The position numbers were made by a program, and so were the translations under genes. A DNA stretch of 64,000 nt from Apostichopus japonicus (lineage: Eukaryota > Echinodermata > Holothuroidea > Aspidochirotida > Stichopodidae), in NCBI RefSeq assembly GCF_037975245.1, contig NC_092572.1, positions 29,669,989 to 29,733,988 of the forward strand, in the 5' to 3' direction. Under the pieces are notes generated by a model. That model was not told the origin of the DNA. It worked only from the letters and a program-made list of their open reading frames with translations, and did no database searches. How positions within the stretch are numbered: the stretch's first letter is position 1; each line of letters begins with the position of its first letter. Shown here in pieces: positions 1 through 51,787 of the stretch.

Positions 1-749
1 ATGTAGTAAACGCTTGTCCTTAATCGTATATAACCTGATAATCAAATTTGGAACGACTTTTAGGACATCCTTGCAGATTTTCATATTAATATTTCCAGAA
101 ACGTTCCCTATGGATTGGATATATTCATTTCCGGTTCGAGGTCATGCTCACGTTGATTGGAATTTCTGCAATATTCCTTTATCATGACAAAGTTGCTTTT
201 AAGTCTACGAAGGGCTTAATATCGACGGGACTACACGTTCTAACGTTATGGAGATAATGATGACATTTTGGTTGAATTTGTTGCTTTATACGCCACCAAA
301 CTATGGTATAAAGCAAATAGCTTTCTATGAAATGGTTCGCTGCAACATATATTTTGAGGTGGGGTGGGGTGGTGTGGGGTGTTTGGCGGGGCGGGTGGTT
401 AAGTTAACTCATTATGAACGAATATGGTCAAAACGAATTATATACCCGAATGACCCCCTTAACATGATCGACAGTTCTTTATGGGGTGGAAGGGGGGGGG
501 GGAGGGGGAGGAGTTTGTATCCACAAAATACGTATTAGAGAAGTAACCCACACGCATCAACGATATTTTATGGAGTATAATAAGCTATAACTGAATTATA
601 TTATAGTACTGTCATAGAAGCCATAACGATACCGATATGGAGTTCTCATTTATGACACCGATATATATTATTAACCCCCTGTGCATATGTCTTAGATATT
701 AACTCGAACGTGAGAAAAGACAAACCTTCGCCAATAGTGACAATTAAGT

Positions 750-757
750 TGACGTCA
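750..757. promoter_or_regulatory. Perfect CRE octamer TGACGTCA
   Basis: TGACGTCA is the palindromic full cAMP-response element bound by CREB/ATF dimers. It lies 3.8 kb upstream of the SIK start codon. SIK1 in vertebrates is a known CREB target. Confidence 0.5.
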
Positions 758-1780
758 CGAATAAAAGTGAAAATGAACTCGAATATACACAAATAATCCA
801 CGGTTATACGAAGGCGCGCCACCATATGCAAGAACCCTATTATTTTAATGACACGTCATAACACCTATAGGAAACTGTAACATATTTTAATAGTATCCTT
901 ACAACATATATATGTATTCACCAGGTCCGCCGGCACGACAGTAACCCACGTCAATGAAAAGTATTTATAGTTTTCTATATCTGGTATAGTGATGATCGTA
1001 AATTACAAAGATAGCAACTTCTCTTATGTAAGTTTTCACGAATCCAGGCCAGTCATTACGCTTTCAGTTTAGGATTCACATTTTTAAGTTTCGACAAATG
1101 AAAAGGGGGAAAAAAACACACCCCCCACCCCCAAAACAGAGACTTCAAGTTAACCACTGTCAAAAAGTAACATCACTTGTAATATCTTCGATGGCAGAGA
1201 AATGTGACCATTTTGAAACTGGTGGAAGAATACAATGGAAGAAAGAAGCATAATTCTGGATTGTAATATTTTGCAAAGGGAGGAATGGGGAAGGGGAGGG
1301 GAGGGGAGAGGAGGGGATTTACACCATATGGAAAGGGGGTTGTATAATGATGAAGAGACGTGGTTCCATCGTTGCCACGAAATTTTACTTGCAGATTAAC
1401 CTTACGACCATGCATTGTCAATAGACGAAACGACCGTCCATTGGTCTATTCCAAGCACGTGAAACTGTACACACACGCAGGTACCACAACACTACCAAAC
1501 TTTCGAGCACTCAAGAGATGTTTGTAAATAAAGGACTCGGCTAAAAAATTGTGTGTTCTGGGTTTGCGACGGTGAGATTGTGAGACTGAGGGGTCGTTGG
1601 TGCGATATATATCCGGTTACGAGGGGACAAGGAGTGGGGATTTAAATTTACAGCATAGGCATGACTCAGTACCTTAAAGTGTTAAAAACAGAAACTTGTC
1701 CCAGTACGTGTATCCGCTGACACGATTGACTGAACACGCAGGTGGTGCAATAATGATGCTGAGTGGAAAAATTATCACGG

Positions 1781-1788
1781 TGACGTCA
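1781..1788. promoter_or_regulatory. Perfect CRE octamer TGACGTCA
   Basis: A second full CRE, in the context cacggTGACGTCActtt, upstream of SIK. Function is inferred from the motif and gene identity only. Confidence 0.5.
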
Positions 1789-2640
1789 CTTTATCTTCAT
1801 GATCTTGAATAGTACAGAGAAAGTCAAGTTTTCTGTTGTCGGAAGCACGAGCTTATGCATGACGATGATTATGACATTTATCGGCAAACATCGCGTTAAC
1901 CTATTGCCTTAATTGTGTTCGCTGTGTTTCACGTGATATTAATTGCTGTAGTGCATTACAACTGTGTGAAAATTTATTCTCCTTCGTTTTCCATCTTTTT
2001 TTTTAGCAGTGTAGCCTTTATGGCTGCAGTGTAATCAGTGGTATCATTCCTTTACGGTGCAATGATAATGATATGTTATATAGGGATAAAAGAATGTATT
2101 ATGTTGAAAAGATAGTGGCATTTCATTGAACTTCAACAGAATCCCCCAGTCATCAAAAATGGATCATGATTAGATATAGATTCCACTTTGGAAGTACAAT
2201 AGGCCATTTTCACTGTTAGGTTTCACTGTGACATCTTGATTACATCAAACCTCATTTGCATGGCTTGATAACTTACTGGGATTCATCTAGTGAAGACCAG
2301 GAAATAAACATAATGTAAGTGAAGGTTGCTATTAAAGACACCAAAAAATGGCGGGGGTTCTTCGTGTGATCTATACAGAATGACTTGCTCACAGTCCTTC
2401 GCAACACAGTCACTCAGACCCTAGGTAGCGTAACTCCATAAAAGAAGTAACATTATATTAAATGGTGCTGGAGCATTAATAGATTTTCCAGGCACGAGTT
2501 GGCCTTGGTGTTCGCAAGACTCTTACAGTGAGTGAAAAATAGAAGAGACTCATTAACATAACATTTTAATATTGCTCTTCCGATACGCTTACAGTTTACT
2601 ACACAGTTTTTCAGCGCTGATTCGTTGCTATGGAACCTTT

Positions 2641-2745
2641 TGCGTCACGAACCTTTCAGGTCGCCATAGTAACTAAACTGATCAACGCGATCCACACAGG
2701 CTTGTTCAAGGACGATACTGAAATGACGTCATAGAGAGTGACGTA
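2641..2745. promoter_or_regulatory. CRE cluster: TGCGTCA, TGACGTCA and TGACGTA within 105 bases
   Basis: TGCGTCA (2641-2647), the full palindrome TGACGTCA (2724-2731) and TGACGTA (2739-2745) are packed together at the edge of a CpG-richer patch. This is the most promoter-like stretch upstream of SIK, about 1.8 kb before the coding exon. Confidence 0.5.
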
Positions 2746-3081
2746 TAGTACCCCCTGCCGAGCTGGAGTATGCCTGAGCTATTACACAAACAATGTGTAT
2801 ACGGTGTGGACATTTAACACTGGTGAAGAATGCGGTCGCAAGCGGCGAAATTACGTGGATATCTCCCAAGCGGCTGGCTCGCGAGGGGAAATTCTATCCT
2901 GTGTTGATTTTATGGAGCCCTTTTAGCCATCTCGGGTAAATGTCTGACGCTGGGAAGATACCAGGAACGAATTTGCATTCTAAAATTTTTATGTTCGTAT
3001 TGCGGGAACCACAACGAACCCCGTACCTGTGCAATCCGAAAAGCAATGCTGGATAGCTGATACTGCAAGTTAATTATTTAG
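2746..3081 (+). other. SIK: Candidate noncoding first exon of SIK
   Basis: Downstream of the CRE cluster the sequence is unusually CpG-rich (gcggtcgcaagcggcgaaat, ggctggctcgcgagggg). Two possible donors follow: ctcgg/gtaaat after 2935 and tttag/gtaagc after 3081, the second close to consensus. One would splice to the acceptor at 4507. A 62-codon frame starting at 2738 would be an upstream ORF if transcribed. Transcript data are needed to choose. Confidence 0.3.
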
Positions 3082-4425
3082 GTAAGCCGAAATCCGCTTA
3101 TTCCTTTTGTGATTAACTGTCGGTGAGACCGCCCACAAACCATGAGCTTCAATAAATAAGCTAAAATTTTGTTCTCATGTGAGCTCAGATACAAAGGATT
3201 TCCACTCTGAAATTACGGTCGGATTTTTTTTTTCATGTACAAAATATCTCGCCACCTGGTAGTATTTTGTATAACGTGAACTGGCGCGTACTGGAAATTG
3301 GCGCAGTGTAAAGATTTTCTAGTCTCTCCAAAACAAATGTACATGCGACTTACTGCAAGTTTTCACGCATTATAGCATGCAACTGGTAATTGAAAAATGT
3401 ATATATTTCAGATTTTGTGATTCAGACGTATGCAGATCAGACATCATGAATATGTTCATAGCATATGTGTCGTGTTTATTGTGCACTTATTTGACCATGG
3501 TCCCATTAAAAAATAGTACAACTAAAGCATGATCCGCTACATTTATTTTTAATATCTGTTGGACATAATTTGTACCTGTTAGGGCGATCGTCTCACCACA
3601 AACTGTGATCATGAATAATTCTGTAGTAAATAAAGTTGAGGTGCGGCAATTTCCAGTACTCATTAGATTGAATGTTAAGTCGTACAGCTAACAGTAACCC
3701 TAACAGTTAAAATGTAGTATACTATAACATCAGTGTGCCAAATAACCAACATCTTTAATTCTACAAGATGCCCGGAAATGACCGTAACTTTTACGACAAG
3801 CCGTGTCTGTGTCAGCTAAGATGCTACAGAATGCCTTCTTGGAATATTTAAAAGGTTTATTTACTGAAATATTAACGTTCCAATCATTAAGTGCGCCAAG
3901 TAACATGCCACCTAGCTATAACGTTACCATTTATCCTAGTCAGTTTGCGTGGTTGAATGGCTATGTGTCATCGTTAGCATAGCAATTTGTTGATTCGCCT
4001 TACGTCAATCGAGCGACCACAAGCCTCTGTATTTCAACCTGGTACTCTTGACGTAGGTTCGATGTACATTAAGTGAGTCAGGAATTTTTATCTTGACAGT
4101 GTGGATTCGAATTTAGCAGAATATTTCACAGCTGTTTGGTCTATGTCCTATGTGGCTATCATGCAGCTTAGGATTATCATTGATGTTAAGCCTATGTGTA
4201 TTACCACAGTGAACATATGTACTATGAACTGTGCGTACTAGAGCTGTAAAATATACTAAACCTAATGCAGGATTGGACTCCAAAGTATCTTTCTTGTGAA
4301 ATTGGATCAGATAAACCAAAGTGGATATATTATAGTTTCCACAGATTGCAGTTATTACAATTGTGTATACTAATTTTTTGTTTTTTGATATTTTGCGATC
4401 TGAGTGTACATAGTGCCCCCATTAG

Positions 4426-43000
<38,575 letters not shown>

Positions 43001-43570
43001 AAGAAACAAACAAAACGAAACAAAATAAACACAGGAAGAAGAAGAAGCAGTGGCTGGCTGGCTCAGCCTTTCATGGTTGATATAATAGCGTTATGTACCC
43101 CTTGCACTCGCGTGTGGCGTTGTTAGTTAGGGTATTCAAGTTTGTGCTAGCATCATCGCAGGGCACCATTTCGTTGTGACACCAGTTGTATTTCGTTGCT
43201 AACCTGTCGTTATCTAGGAAGGTTTATACAGAGTATCCACAGTTACTTCTGCTCATCGGCTTGTTAAAACCACGTTAGAGGCTTTGGTATGTTCTCATGA
43301 TTGTTTTGGTTTTTGTCACTTTCTTGTACTTTTAACCTAGGTTATTATGATGCAGTAATTTTTCCTCTCTGTATGTTTTGCCTTTTTGTTACTGGTTCTA
43401 GACACACCCCACAGATATTTATTCGGAAGAAGTTAAAGAGTACCTCACTATTTTGAAGTTATCACCGTGCATTGTATAAACAGTAGTAGATGAAGCAAAG
43501 CAGATATGCACAGTTGCCATAGTTACAGGATTGTAAAATCACCCACACTCCTTACATATATCAAAAAAAG

Positions 43571-43576
43571 AATAAA
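43571..43576 (+). terminator. SIK: First AATAAA after the SIK stop with an A-rich follow-up
   Basis: AATAAA lies 571 bases after the stop codon, in an A-rich context. It is the earliest reasonable polyadenylation hexamer apart from one-base variants, but SIK messages often have long 3' UTRs, so later sites may be used. Confidence 0.25.
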
Positions 43577-44835
43577 AAAAAATCATGTGCTTTGTCTGGA
43601 TGTAGATTACGTTACCAAAAACCTGTGTTACTGTCTTAAGACTGTAATACATATGCAATGCCAGGAGTCTCACCAATCATGCAAAAACCTCATTGGATGG
43701 ATTATAAGGACCCTGTTCATAGGGAAAAATTTAAAGCTTAAATTTCATGTCACAGTTTTATAGGATCTGCACTTTGTCCTCTAAAATAGCTAAGAAAACT
43801 GTGAATACATCTTCACTTTTGCCTTTCTAGCAATTTGCTGATATTGCATAGCATGTTTGCCATGCGATGACAGATCAATGTTTGGCCAGGTTCATACATA
43901 ATAGATCATTCACTGTGCTATCAGCATCATTCAAAATACTGCCAATTCCAACTGCCAGCTCAATAATGCCAGTTCAACTTCCGGTGCAATCAGTCTAAAA
44001 TGGCCAGCAAAAGATACTTTGAATAGTTTTAAAATAAGGTTTGGTTTATGGTCAAATGTAATTCCACTTATGCTTACACTTTCCTGGTTCCATCACCTTA
44101 AATCTAGCACTTCACACAATATTTCAACTGCAAAGCATCTTTTCACTAAAACAGCATTTTTCAACACACATGTTTTGTTTTCGTTTTTTTTGGTGCGTTA
44201 TGGGTGGTATGTTAGTGTAGAATCTAAGTATATTCCATTTTTAGAGTGAAGGTATATTAGCAGGGTTATGTAATTTTGACAGGTTTGAGAATACAAGAAA
44301 AAAAGAAAGTCCAAGCTTCACTATATTATGTGTGATTCAAGTTCGGTGGTATTTTGCCAAAAAAATTTACCATCTTAAAATTGACAGAAATTTATTGTGA
44401 GTACTTTTCGGGAGATTTTGACGATCGTTACTCTTGCCGGACACTGACTTTTTAAAAGTAAACAGTTTCAGTCAGGAATATTGCTTGGGGGAGGGGGAGG
44501 GGGATTGTGTGTGATAAAAAAGCTATTGAAGTTAGAAGACGAGTGACCATTTTCTGATTATCTTGCATATCTGGATTCAATGCTGGTGATCGTTGAAAAC
44601 CTTGTGGGACTAATAAAGAACTCAGCTCACAAGACACAGCTCAAAGTAGTTCAATAGTACAGTATGTCACATTATCATCAGGTGTGGGTTTCCTTGTCCA
44701 TCAAGATACTTGAATATATATAGCCCTGCTGTTCTACACAGTCCCAAGTAAGGTGGTGGAAATAGTAGAAGGAAAGATTGTTCATCATAGAGGTCTTTAA
44801 GGGAAACCTTTTATGATCAACCTCTGTGCGTAGAT

Positions 44836-44843
44836 TGACGTCA
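44836..44843. promoter_or_regulatory. Perfect CRE octamer TGACGTCA, 3' of SIK
   Basis: The context is tagatTGACGTCAagttc. It is 1.8 kb after the SIK stop codon. Motif match only. Confidence 0.3.
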
Positions 44844-47172
44844 AGTTCATCAAACATGAAATTTATAACCAAACAAGGTATTCTCAAAAAAGTTGTGTAA
44901 CATTGTTCTTTTTAAGAAAAAAAGTGCTTTGCCCTTCCCAGGAATTAAACATGAAATGTTAGAAAACTCCTGTATCTACTGCAGTCGTCAACTCTTTGCT
45001 TCGTTTAAAGCATTGTCCAACAGCTCTTGCATTACAAAATTAAAATGAAATTGTTGATGAATTTTTCAAACTACAAAAAAAAAGAAAAAAGAAACTGAAG
45101 AGGGATTTCATACGAGTGCAATTTCCAGTTTAGAGTGACTGGTTTTTTTGTTGCTAGTGCAAACCTTTTAGTTGGTTTTGGTTTATTCTTTGGAAAATGT
45201 TAGGAGACAATTTCAACAACATTATATCTGAGTTGTCCTGTCAACTCCAGAAATGAAAAATTAAAATGAACCAATTTGGTCCTGTCATAACGATAGCAGG
45301 GTTTGTTTAAAGTGTTATCTCAGGTTTTCTTGTAAAGACCAAACAAATATGTTACAAAAAGTGTAAGGTCTCTTCAAGTTCCAAGAGTGCTTGCAAGTAA
45401 TTGATAAAACATTGACATTTTAAAGACTATACAGCAGTTTAAGTCCTTGCATGTCACCATATATGATTCTTAACTGTTAAGTCAAGTTATACCTAAAAAA
45501 AAGAAAGTACAAAATTCAAAAGTTGAACATAAAATTACTACTTATTAAAAGACTATGAAAACTCATATAACTTACTTCATAGGAACACTGCCTTTGGTAT
45601 AAACCAGAACTGAGCAATTGTTTTTTTTTCTCATTGTTTATTCGTGGTGCAATTCATTGTTTCTCAATTTAAAATCAACTTTTCCAGACATTTATGACAA
45701 AAGAATTATTTCCACCACCTGCATTTACTTTGCCAAACAATGGTTCTAACAGTTTTTGTGTTTTTCTAGAACCATTCATTGTTAGTTCCTGTACTCTTGG
45801 ATTCAACTGGTCGTCGATCAACTCACTAAATTAATGTTTAACTTTTTTTATTGTACAATTTTCAAAACTGCAATTTTTTTCCCCAAGTATTGTCATTTTT
45901 TATGTGCAATGCATTTTTCATCTCTTTTATGATATTTTATGATTCTTGACATGAACTTTAACAGAGTACTTATTTATTGCACGTATGAAGACATTGCTGC
46001 ATTCAAAGTGGCTGTTTAGGCTACCCACCTGCACAGTTTCTGAGTGCAAAGTGTCCCTACACTATCAATTGTTTCATTTTTGTGTTAATGTGTGTGGAGA
46101 GCTCGTGTGTTTCCAGAGAAAGCAAAATCATCGCTCTGGTCGACGATTTGATAGAAAGCGAATTCATTTATACAATATGAATGGAAGTTTAAATATATAA
46201 GTGAATCAAAAGATTTAGCTGAAAGGAAAACCAATTTTTTAATTGTACTTGAATACCAAGGTTTGCATTCCATGTATTCATTTCTGTAAATTCAGTTTAG
46301 AATTCATTTTTTAAATCCAATCTTTATTTTTCGCTCAGTATTCTCTCTAGCATCGTGTCTGTCAAGTTGTGGTTTTGATGCAGTAGTTTTAGAGATGAGA
46401 AGGATTAAAATGGAAAATAATTCACATTGTCACTTTGAAGAGGGAAAGCTCAGCCTTAAAAACAATTGCTTTGTTTTTTTTTATTAGAGTGATTGTGCCC
46501 AAGATTGTCACATATTCAAATAAAGCAACCCTCAGGACTGACCAATGAGAGGAAATCTTGTGGAGTGTAATAGGAACATCTCCTGTACAAGTTGGGTAAA
46601 TTTCTAGAATACTGCCACAAATAAACCCAACAAATTCATGAATCTGATCTGCTTAAACTTATTGCAAAATTGAAACCTCAAAATCATACATTATTGATTC
46701 ATCTGTTTTGCGCAACAAAACAACTGTTTATGCAACTAAATCTGCATCATATAACAAGATGGTGTGTGTATTGGAAGGGGTGGGGAGAGGGAGGGGGGAG
46801 GCTCAGGAATGAAAGGGGATGGTAGACTTTGTTTTCTTGCTTGGTACTTGGAAAGAGAAATAAGTATAATGTAATAAAGGTCAGTGACATGAATATGCAG
46901 GAGAGGATAATGTTGGATCATGAATATGCAGGAGAGGATATTGTTGGATCATGTCATTCATCAGCAGTGTTATTAAGGGTTCTAAAAGTGTGCTAAACTA
47001 TTCAACACTTTCTCTTCTTCTGCAGAATTGTCAATGCTGCTCATTTTTGTCACCAAATCCAATAATTAATCAAACTATAATTAATCAAAGTATTAGGCGA
47101 CTTCTGAACTAATGTAATAATTTTCTTGCATTAATTATACCCACAGATTTAGATCCTCTTGTCCAACTGATT

Positions 47173-47260
47173 GGTCAATGCTTCTATATAGTGTTCAATG
47201 CTTCTATATAGTGTTCAATGCTTCTATATAGTGTTCAATGCTTCTATATAGTGTACAATG
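47173..47260 (+). repeat. Four tandem copies of a 20-base unit
   Basis: GTTCAATGCTTCTATATAGT repeats four times with almost no variation. Confidence 0.95.
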
Positions 47261-49097
47261 TAATCCTGACTGAATTCCTCTAATCGTATTTACAACGTGT
47301 GTAGGATCATCAAAGCAGACTCTATCCCACCCCCCCAAACTTTTCCTCCTCCCCATCCCCACCTCCCACCCCCACCATAATGTCACTGGACTAGCAAGAC
47401 CAACGTCCTATTATGCTTGTTTGTCTGAAACAAATTGACTGCCTTTGCCGTACCTCCCCCTCTGTCACCCTTGTGAAATAGTCCAGTTTGTCCCTCTGCC
47501 ATCCCCTTGGGACAGGTGAGGAAAAATAAAACAGTGGTAAAATAGAATGCAGAATAGAGAATGTGAGCAGATTGTCCATCTGCAAGTTTCTGTAGTAGGT
47601 TACTTGATCAGATGTGAAGCATATTTGGTAGTACTTTTAAAGTTTATTTGTTATCTCCTGAATTCTTTATCTTTCTTTCCTATCTCTCTGATCAGTGCAA
47701 ATTTAGTTGCCTCCCCCCAACCTCAAATCCCCCCCCCTTCCCAATAAAAAAGAACTGAATAATGTGAACATTGTTGCTTTTAATTTTTCTGTTTTTCATT
47801 TTATTTTCTTGTTCTTGGCATAAATTAAAGAATTATCTGATATTTTTTCTTCTTTTTTTAATCGTTCTGTTGTTGTACTTTATTTGCTAGTCAATCAGTA
47901 GACCCTTGGCAACCCGTTTCTCTTTTGAAAAATGCTCTCGAAAAATTCCATTGGAGAATTGAGAAATGATGGATGTATATAGAAAGTTGTGGAGTTGTCA
48001 TGATTGTAATAGACGCCAAACATCTTTTAACCAGCACTAATAGTTAATATACTACGTTTTATTGTTTGTAATGGACAACTACATTTTGTCCATCTGCATT
48101 CAATGAATTTGTTTTAGGTGTACATTTGAGAGATCTTTTTGAAAACATGTATTTCATTCTGTTTTATCTTTGTTTTTTTTTTCATTATTTCTGAGGATGT
48201 ATTTTACCAATGAATGTATATATTACTTGGAGACTGGTTCGAGTATAGGGAGAAAGACAATGTATGTTAATATTAAAAGTAGTCCCAGGACAAGAAGTTT
48301 ATTATGGAAAGTAGATAAAGGGAAAAAAAGGCTTAAGGGAACCATTGTGCAATCTCATGCAATTTCATGCCACACTATGTATGGCATTTAATATATGACT
48401 AAATATGGCAAATTTAGTGGTCTCACTGAATGGCCAGAATTGGTCCAGTGAGGAAGATGGAAGAATTGAAGAGTAGGGATGGTGGAGACATCGGCAACAT
48501 GTGACATATGGAAGGAAGGGAGGGGAAGTTACACGGGGGTGAAGCGGAGGGGTATGGATGATACATGTCCCACCCCTGGGGATATGCTCAACCAATGTGC
48601 TGCAACTCTAAATGCACAAATTTTATTTAGCATTTTTTTTCTTTCATAATGGTTGTAAACGTAAGGAATTACATTTAAATGCAGCTGTGTTTGAGCCTTT
48701 TCAGAGTATGAATCTGTCTTGCCATCAAATTTTAGCATGATACAGGAGTAATTCAATGTCTGTCGATTTCTACTCTTTGAATTCAGTTTTGAACTTTCTA
48801 GCAAACTTGTTCCCTGGGTAACAGTAGAATGTGGATGGTGAGATGTGAACACAGGTGACCAGGTTTGGACTTATTGGAGGGTAATACTGGATCGGTTGTC
48901 ATTCCACAAGATGTGTGAATGTAGCTCATACGACATAAGTTATAATTATAGCATATATCTGGATGTATGTTTGGACACTCAAATCATTTTGTCAGCGTAG
49001 TCACTTTCTCTACCATAAATATTTTACCTCATAGACCAAATGGTAGAGTTTAAGTATCGGTGACAAAGATTGTAGTTTGGGGTCATTGGCAGGGAGG

Positions 49098-49175
49098 GGG
49101 AAGGGGAGTGGCTACTGGGAAGGGGAGTGGCTACTGGGAAGGGGAGTGGCTACTGGGAAGGGAAGTGGCTACTGT
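49098..49175 (+). repeat. Four tandem copies of a 19-base G-rich unit
   Basis: GGAAGGGGAGTGGCTACTG repeats four times; the last copy has ggaagggaag. Confidence 0.9.
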
Positions 49176-51276
49176 CTTGTATATTCTGTATCTACTTAAA
49201 GTATATTTTTTGATGAAAGGGAATTCCTGTCAGCTGACTCTAAAGGTATTTTTCGATGTGTTTATTGTAAGTTTTAAGAGCATGGGAACTTGCTTTTCTT
49301 CTTTATAATAAAGAAGAGAACGCTACATGCAGTGGGATTGTAGTGATCAAGATTCACCTTCAGCTCATTGTCATGGCAACTGGTTAGGAATGAGGGCAGC
49401 ATTGGCTTAATTTGTTGCTAGTAGTGGAGAGAGTAGAGGGAGCTAGATAAATAGACAGAAAGATAGGCATTTGTATTTTCACCTTTTTTTAAGGCGAGTA
49501 TTTGAGTTTGCAAAACTTGTTGAAATACTTAAAGCAAGTTAGGAAACAGTTTTCTGAACAATGTCAAAGTACTGGCATGTATATTTACAAACTCGAATAA
49601 CTGATTAAGTAGCAAATCTGGACAACTCAAGATTGTGTTTGAAATTACTTGTCAAATTACTTGTTTTCACTTATGTTGATAGAAAATCAATGATTACTCT
49701 ATTCTGCTCGTATGGTCACAAATGCTATTTTCATTTCAAAACAAGAGGCACAGTTTTTATGTGTGAGGTACAAAAATAATAAAGTACTATTGTTATAACA
49801 AGTTTCTTTTCCAGTGTTATTGTGAAAACTAGGCAATGATAGGTGATATCCTGGATAGCAATCGTGATAAGTGGGACACCAACATTTTTGGTTAAAAAAA
49901 AAACTGCTATGAATGTTCAACAATACAGTTGGTATGTAAGAAATATTTGACATCTCAAGGCATAAAATAACACTAAGGATTTTTATCTGTGGATTAAATC
50001 TTGGACATTTCAGTTTCTGGACAAAGGATGCATTAAGTTTATGGGGAATGATAAAGTATCTAGGTATCGATATTTGTGCATGGTACAGATTTGGGCTTGA
50101 TCAGTTTGTATTTTGGATGGTAATACTGGTTACCGAGGTAATATGTAGTAGCATGAAGTACTGTAGAATTTGGTTTTATTATTGAATGGTAGAAATGAAA
50201 TACCCACAGAAGAGTGGAACATCCCTTGAAGTGTGAATATTCATTAGTTAATATCTTCCAGAACAGCCCATTCATGTAGTAGGGATAATACAAGAGGTCA
50301 CATTATATAATGTTGTAGTAAGGAGAGAGGTATTCTTTCAAATGAAGGTCGAGGAAGAGATACACGAATAAAGAAATGAGAAGAAATGATATATTTTGTC
50401 CATGAATCGTTCTATTTTATTCTCTGTTTATAAATGATCAGCATCCTCCTGCCCCAAAAAAGATATTTGCCATGTCAAAACAAACATATTAATAACAATT
50501 TAAGTCATTAGATTGACTTATTTTTTACTTTATTTCAATATCGAAAGTGCTTGAAACGGCCAACAAATTTGGAACATTCCAAGTTGCATTAAACTATGTT
50601 TAATACTAGTGTGAAAAGTGTCCAAATGACAATATGTTGAGGATTGAATCAAATTCATTCATAATTTGCTAGGAAATCCTTATTTGGTGAAACATCAGGC
50701 ATATGTGTTAGTTTGATGAATTGCAATATGATGAATTGCAATATTGCATTAAAGCCAGCCGCACACCGCATGACTGATCGCGCCCAGACTTATTTGACTT
50801 GACCGGCGTGACCTAGGTTTTGATTGTGAAATCCCACGGACATACAACCGTCGCCTACAATCAGCTCCATTTGTTAATACAGTACAGCTTTAGTCCGATC
50901 AACTGCTGACTGCCAGTCGTGAAAACGCTTCATGTTCCCGACTGAAGCTGATGTGACTTCAAACTGGCAAAATCTTGATCAGGTGATTATCTTACGCACA
51001 TGCACCCTGTCCGACCATCCCGGAGATTCTTGTACTGACGGTTGAGTTGAGTTTAGAAGTGATCAGTCCTGCAGTGTTTGGTCGGCTGTCAGTGCTGTCA
51101 AAACCTTAAGATAATTCCCTGCAATTTTGCAGTAATTCATACTTTCTGTTGCCAAATGTTGAATTGACAAGATTAATATTGATCTGTTTATCATTTTGCT
51201 ACAAATGTTGTAACGACAACATCCTGGCGTGTGAACAGTCCTGATTGTTTTGCTGCAAAATATTACATTGCTGTGA

Positions 51277-51282
51277 TTTATT
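51277..51282 (-). terminator. MRPL41: Candidate MRPL41 polyadenylation hexamer
   Basis: The first AATAAA on the minus strand downstream of the MRPL41 stop codon lies here, about 345 bases past it. There is no transcript support. Confidence 0.25.
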
Positions 51283-51625
51283 AAGTGAATAAAAATGTTG
51301 AATTCCTCACTTATGAGGTATTTGTCAGTCTGTTGCAAGATCGACACTATATGTACAAGTAAGATTTTAATATTTTTATGGCATCTTAAAGTTTCCGTAA
51401 TCAGACACTACGCAGGTTTGGATAAAACGCAGAGCACATGCACAAAGATGCAAGTTTAAGAATTCAACTGAATTAATACAAAACTCCAATACAGTCTGAT
51501 GGCTGACAAGCTTTGGAATTGCTCCTTGTCCGTATCTGAGACGTTGGCAAGCATCTCCACCTCCTTGATTAGTGTGCAAGACTTTGATACCAAGTATGAC
51601 ATGAGTTCCGTTATAGCGCCCTCTA

Positions 51626-51787
51626 TCACCTTTCTTCTGCATCCGTCGTTTCTACTCGTGATTTATCTTTGGGGCCTGATTTGAAGTTTTCTGTAATTTG
51701 AGGGGCGAGGCAGGCGTCAAATATTTCTTTGGCTGTGACAGGTTCCTCTGTATTGTCAGGACATCTCAGCGAGACGTATGGCATTAA
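51626..51787 (-). CDS. MRPL41: MRPL41 exon 4 (terminal, residues 74-126)
   Basis: The acceptor cattctatcctacag is followed in phase 0 by LMPYVSLRCPDNTEEPVTAK, then EIFDACLAPQITENFKSG and a charged end (KSRVETTDAEER) before TGA at 51628-51626. It matches the C-terminal half of human MRPL41 but ends about 20 residues earlier. Confidence 0.88.
   Translation of the reverse strand, partial: LMPYVSLRCPDNTEEPVTAKEIFDACLAPQITENFKSGPKDKSRVETTDAEER

Larger units (their letters stand above)
43001..51625. other. Interval between SIK and MRPL41 (tail to tail), includes both 3' UTRs
   Basis: No protein gene is supported. The first part must be the SIK 3' UTR, whose length is unknown; AATAAA hexamers occur at 43571 and further on at about 44610, 46517, 47742 and 49308. 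The interval is AT-rich with small arrays: four copies of a 20-base unit (47173-47260), a 31-base doublet (46888-46950) and four 19-base units (49098-49175). A CRE octamer lies at 44836-44843. Strand-biased G-rich runs occur at 44486-44503 and 46776-46801. Confidence 0.7.

Noticed and set aside
50745-51060. GC-richer patch with ccgcacaccgc and many short palindromes
   Set aside because: It resembles a DNA-transposon remnant, but no inverted ends or target duplication could be found.
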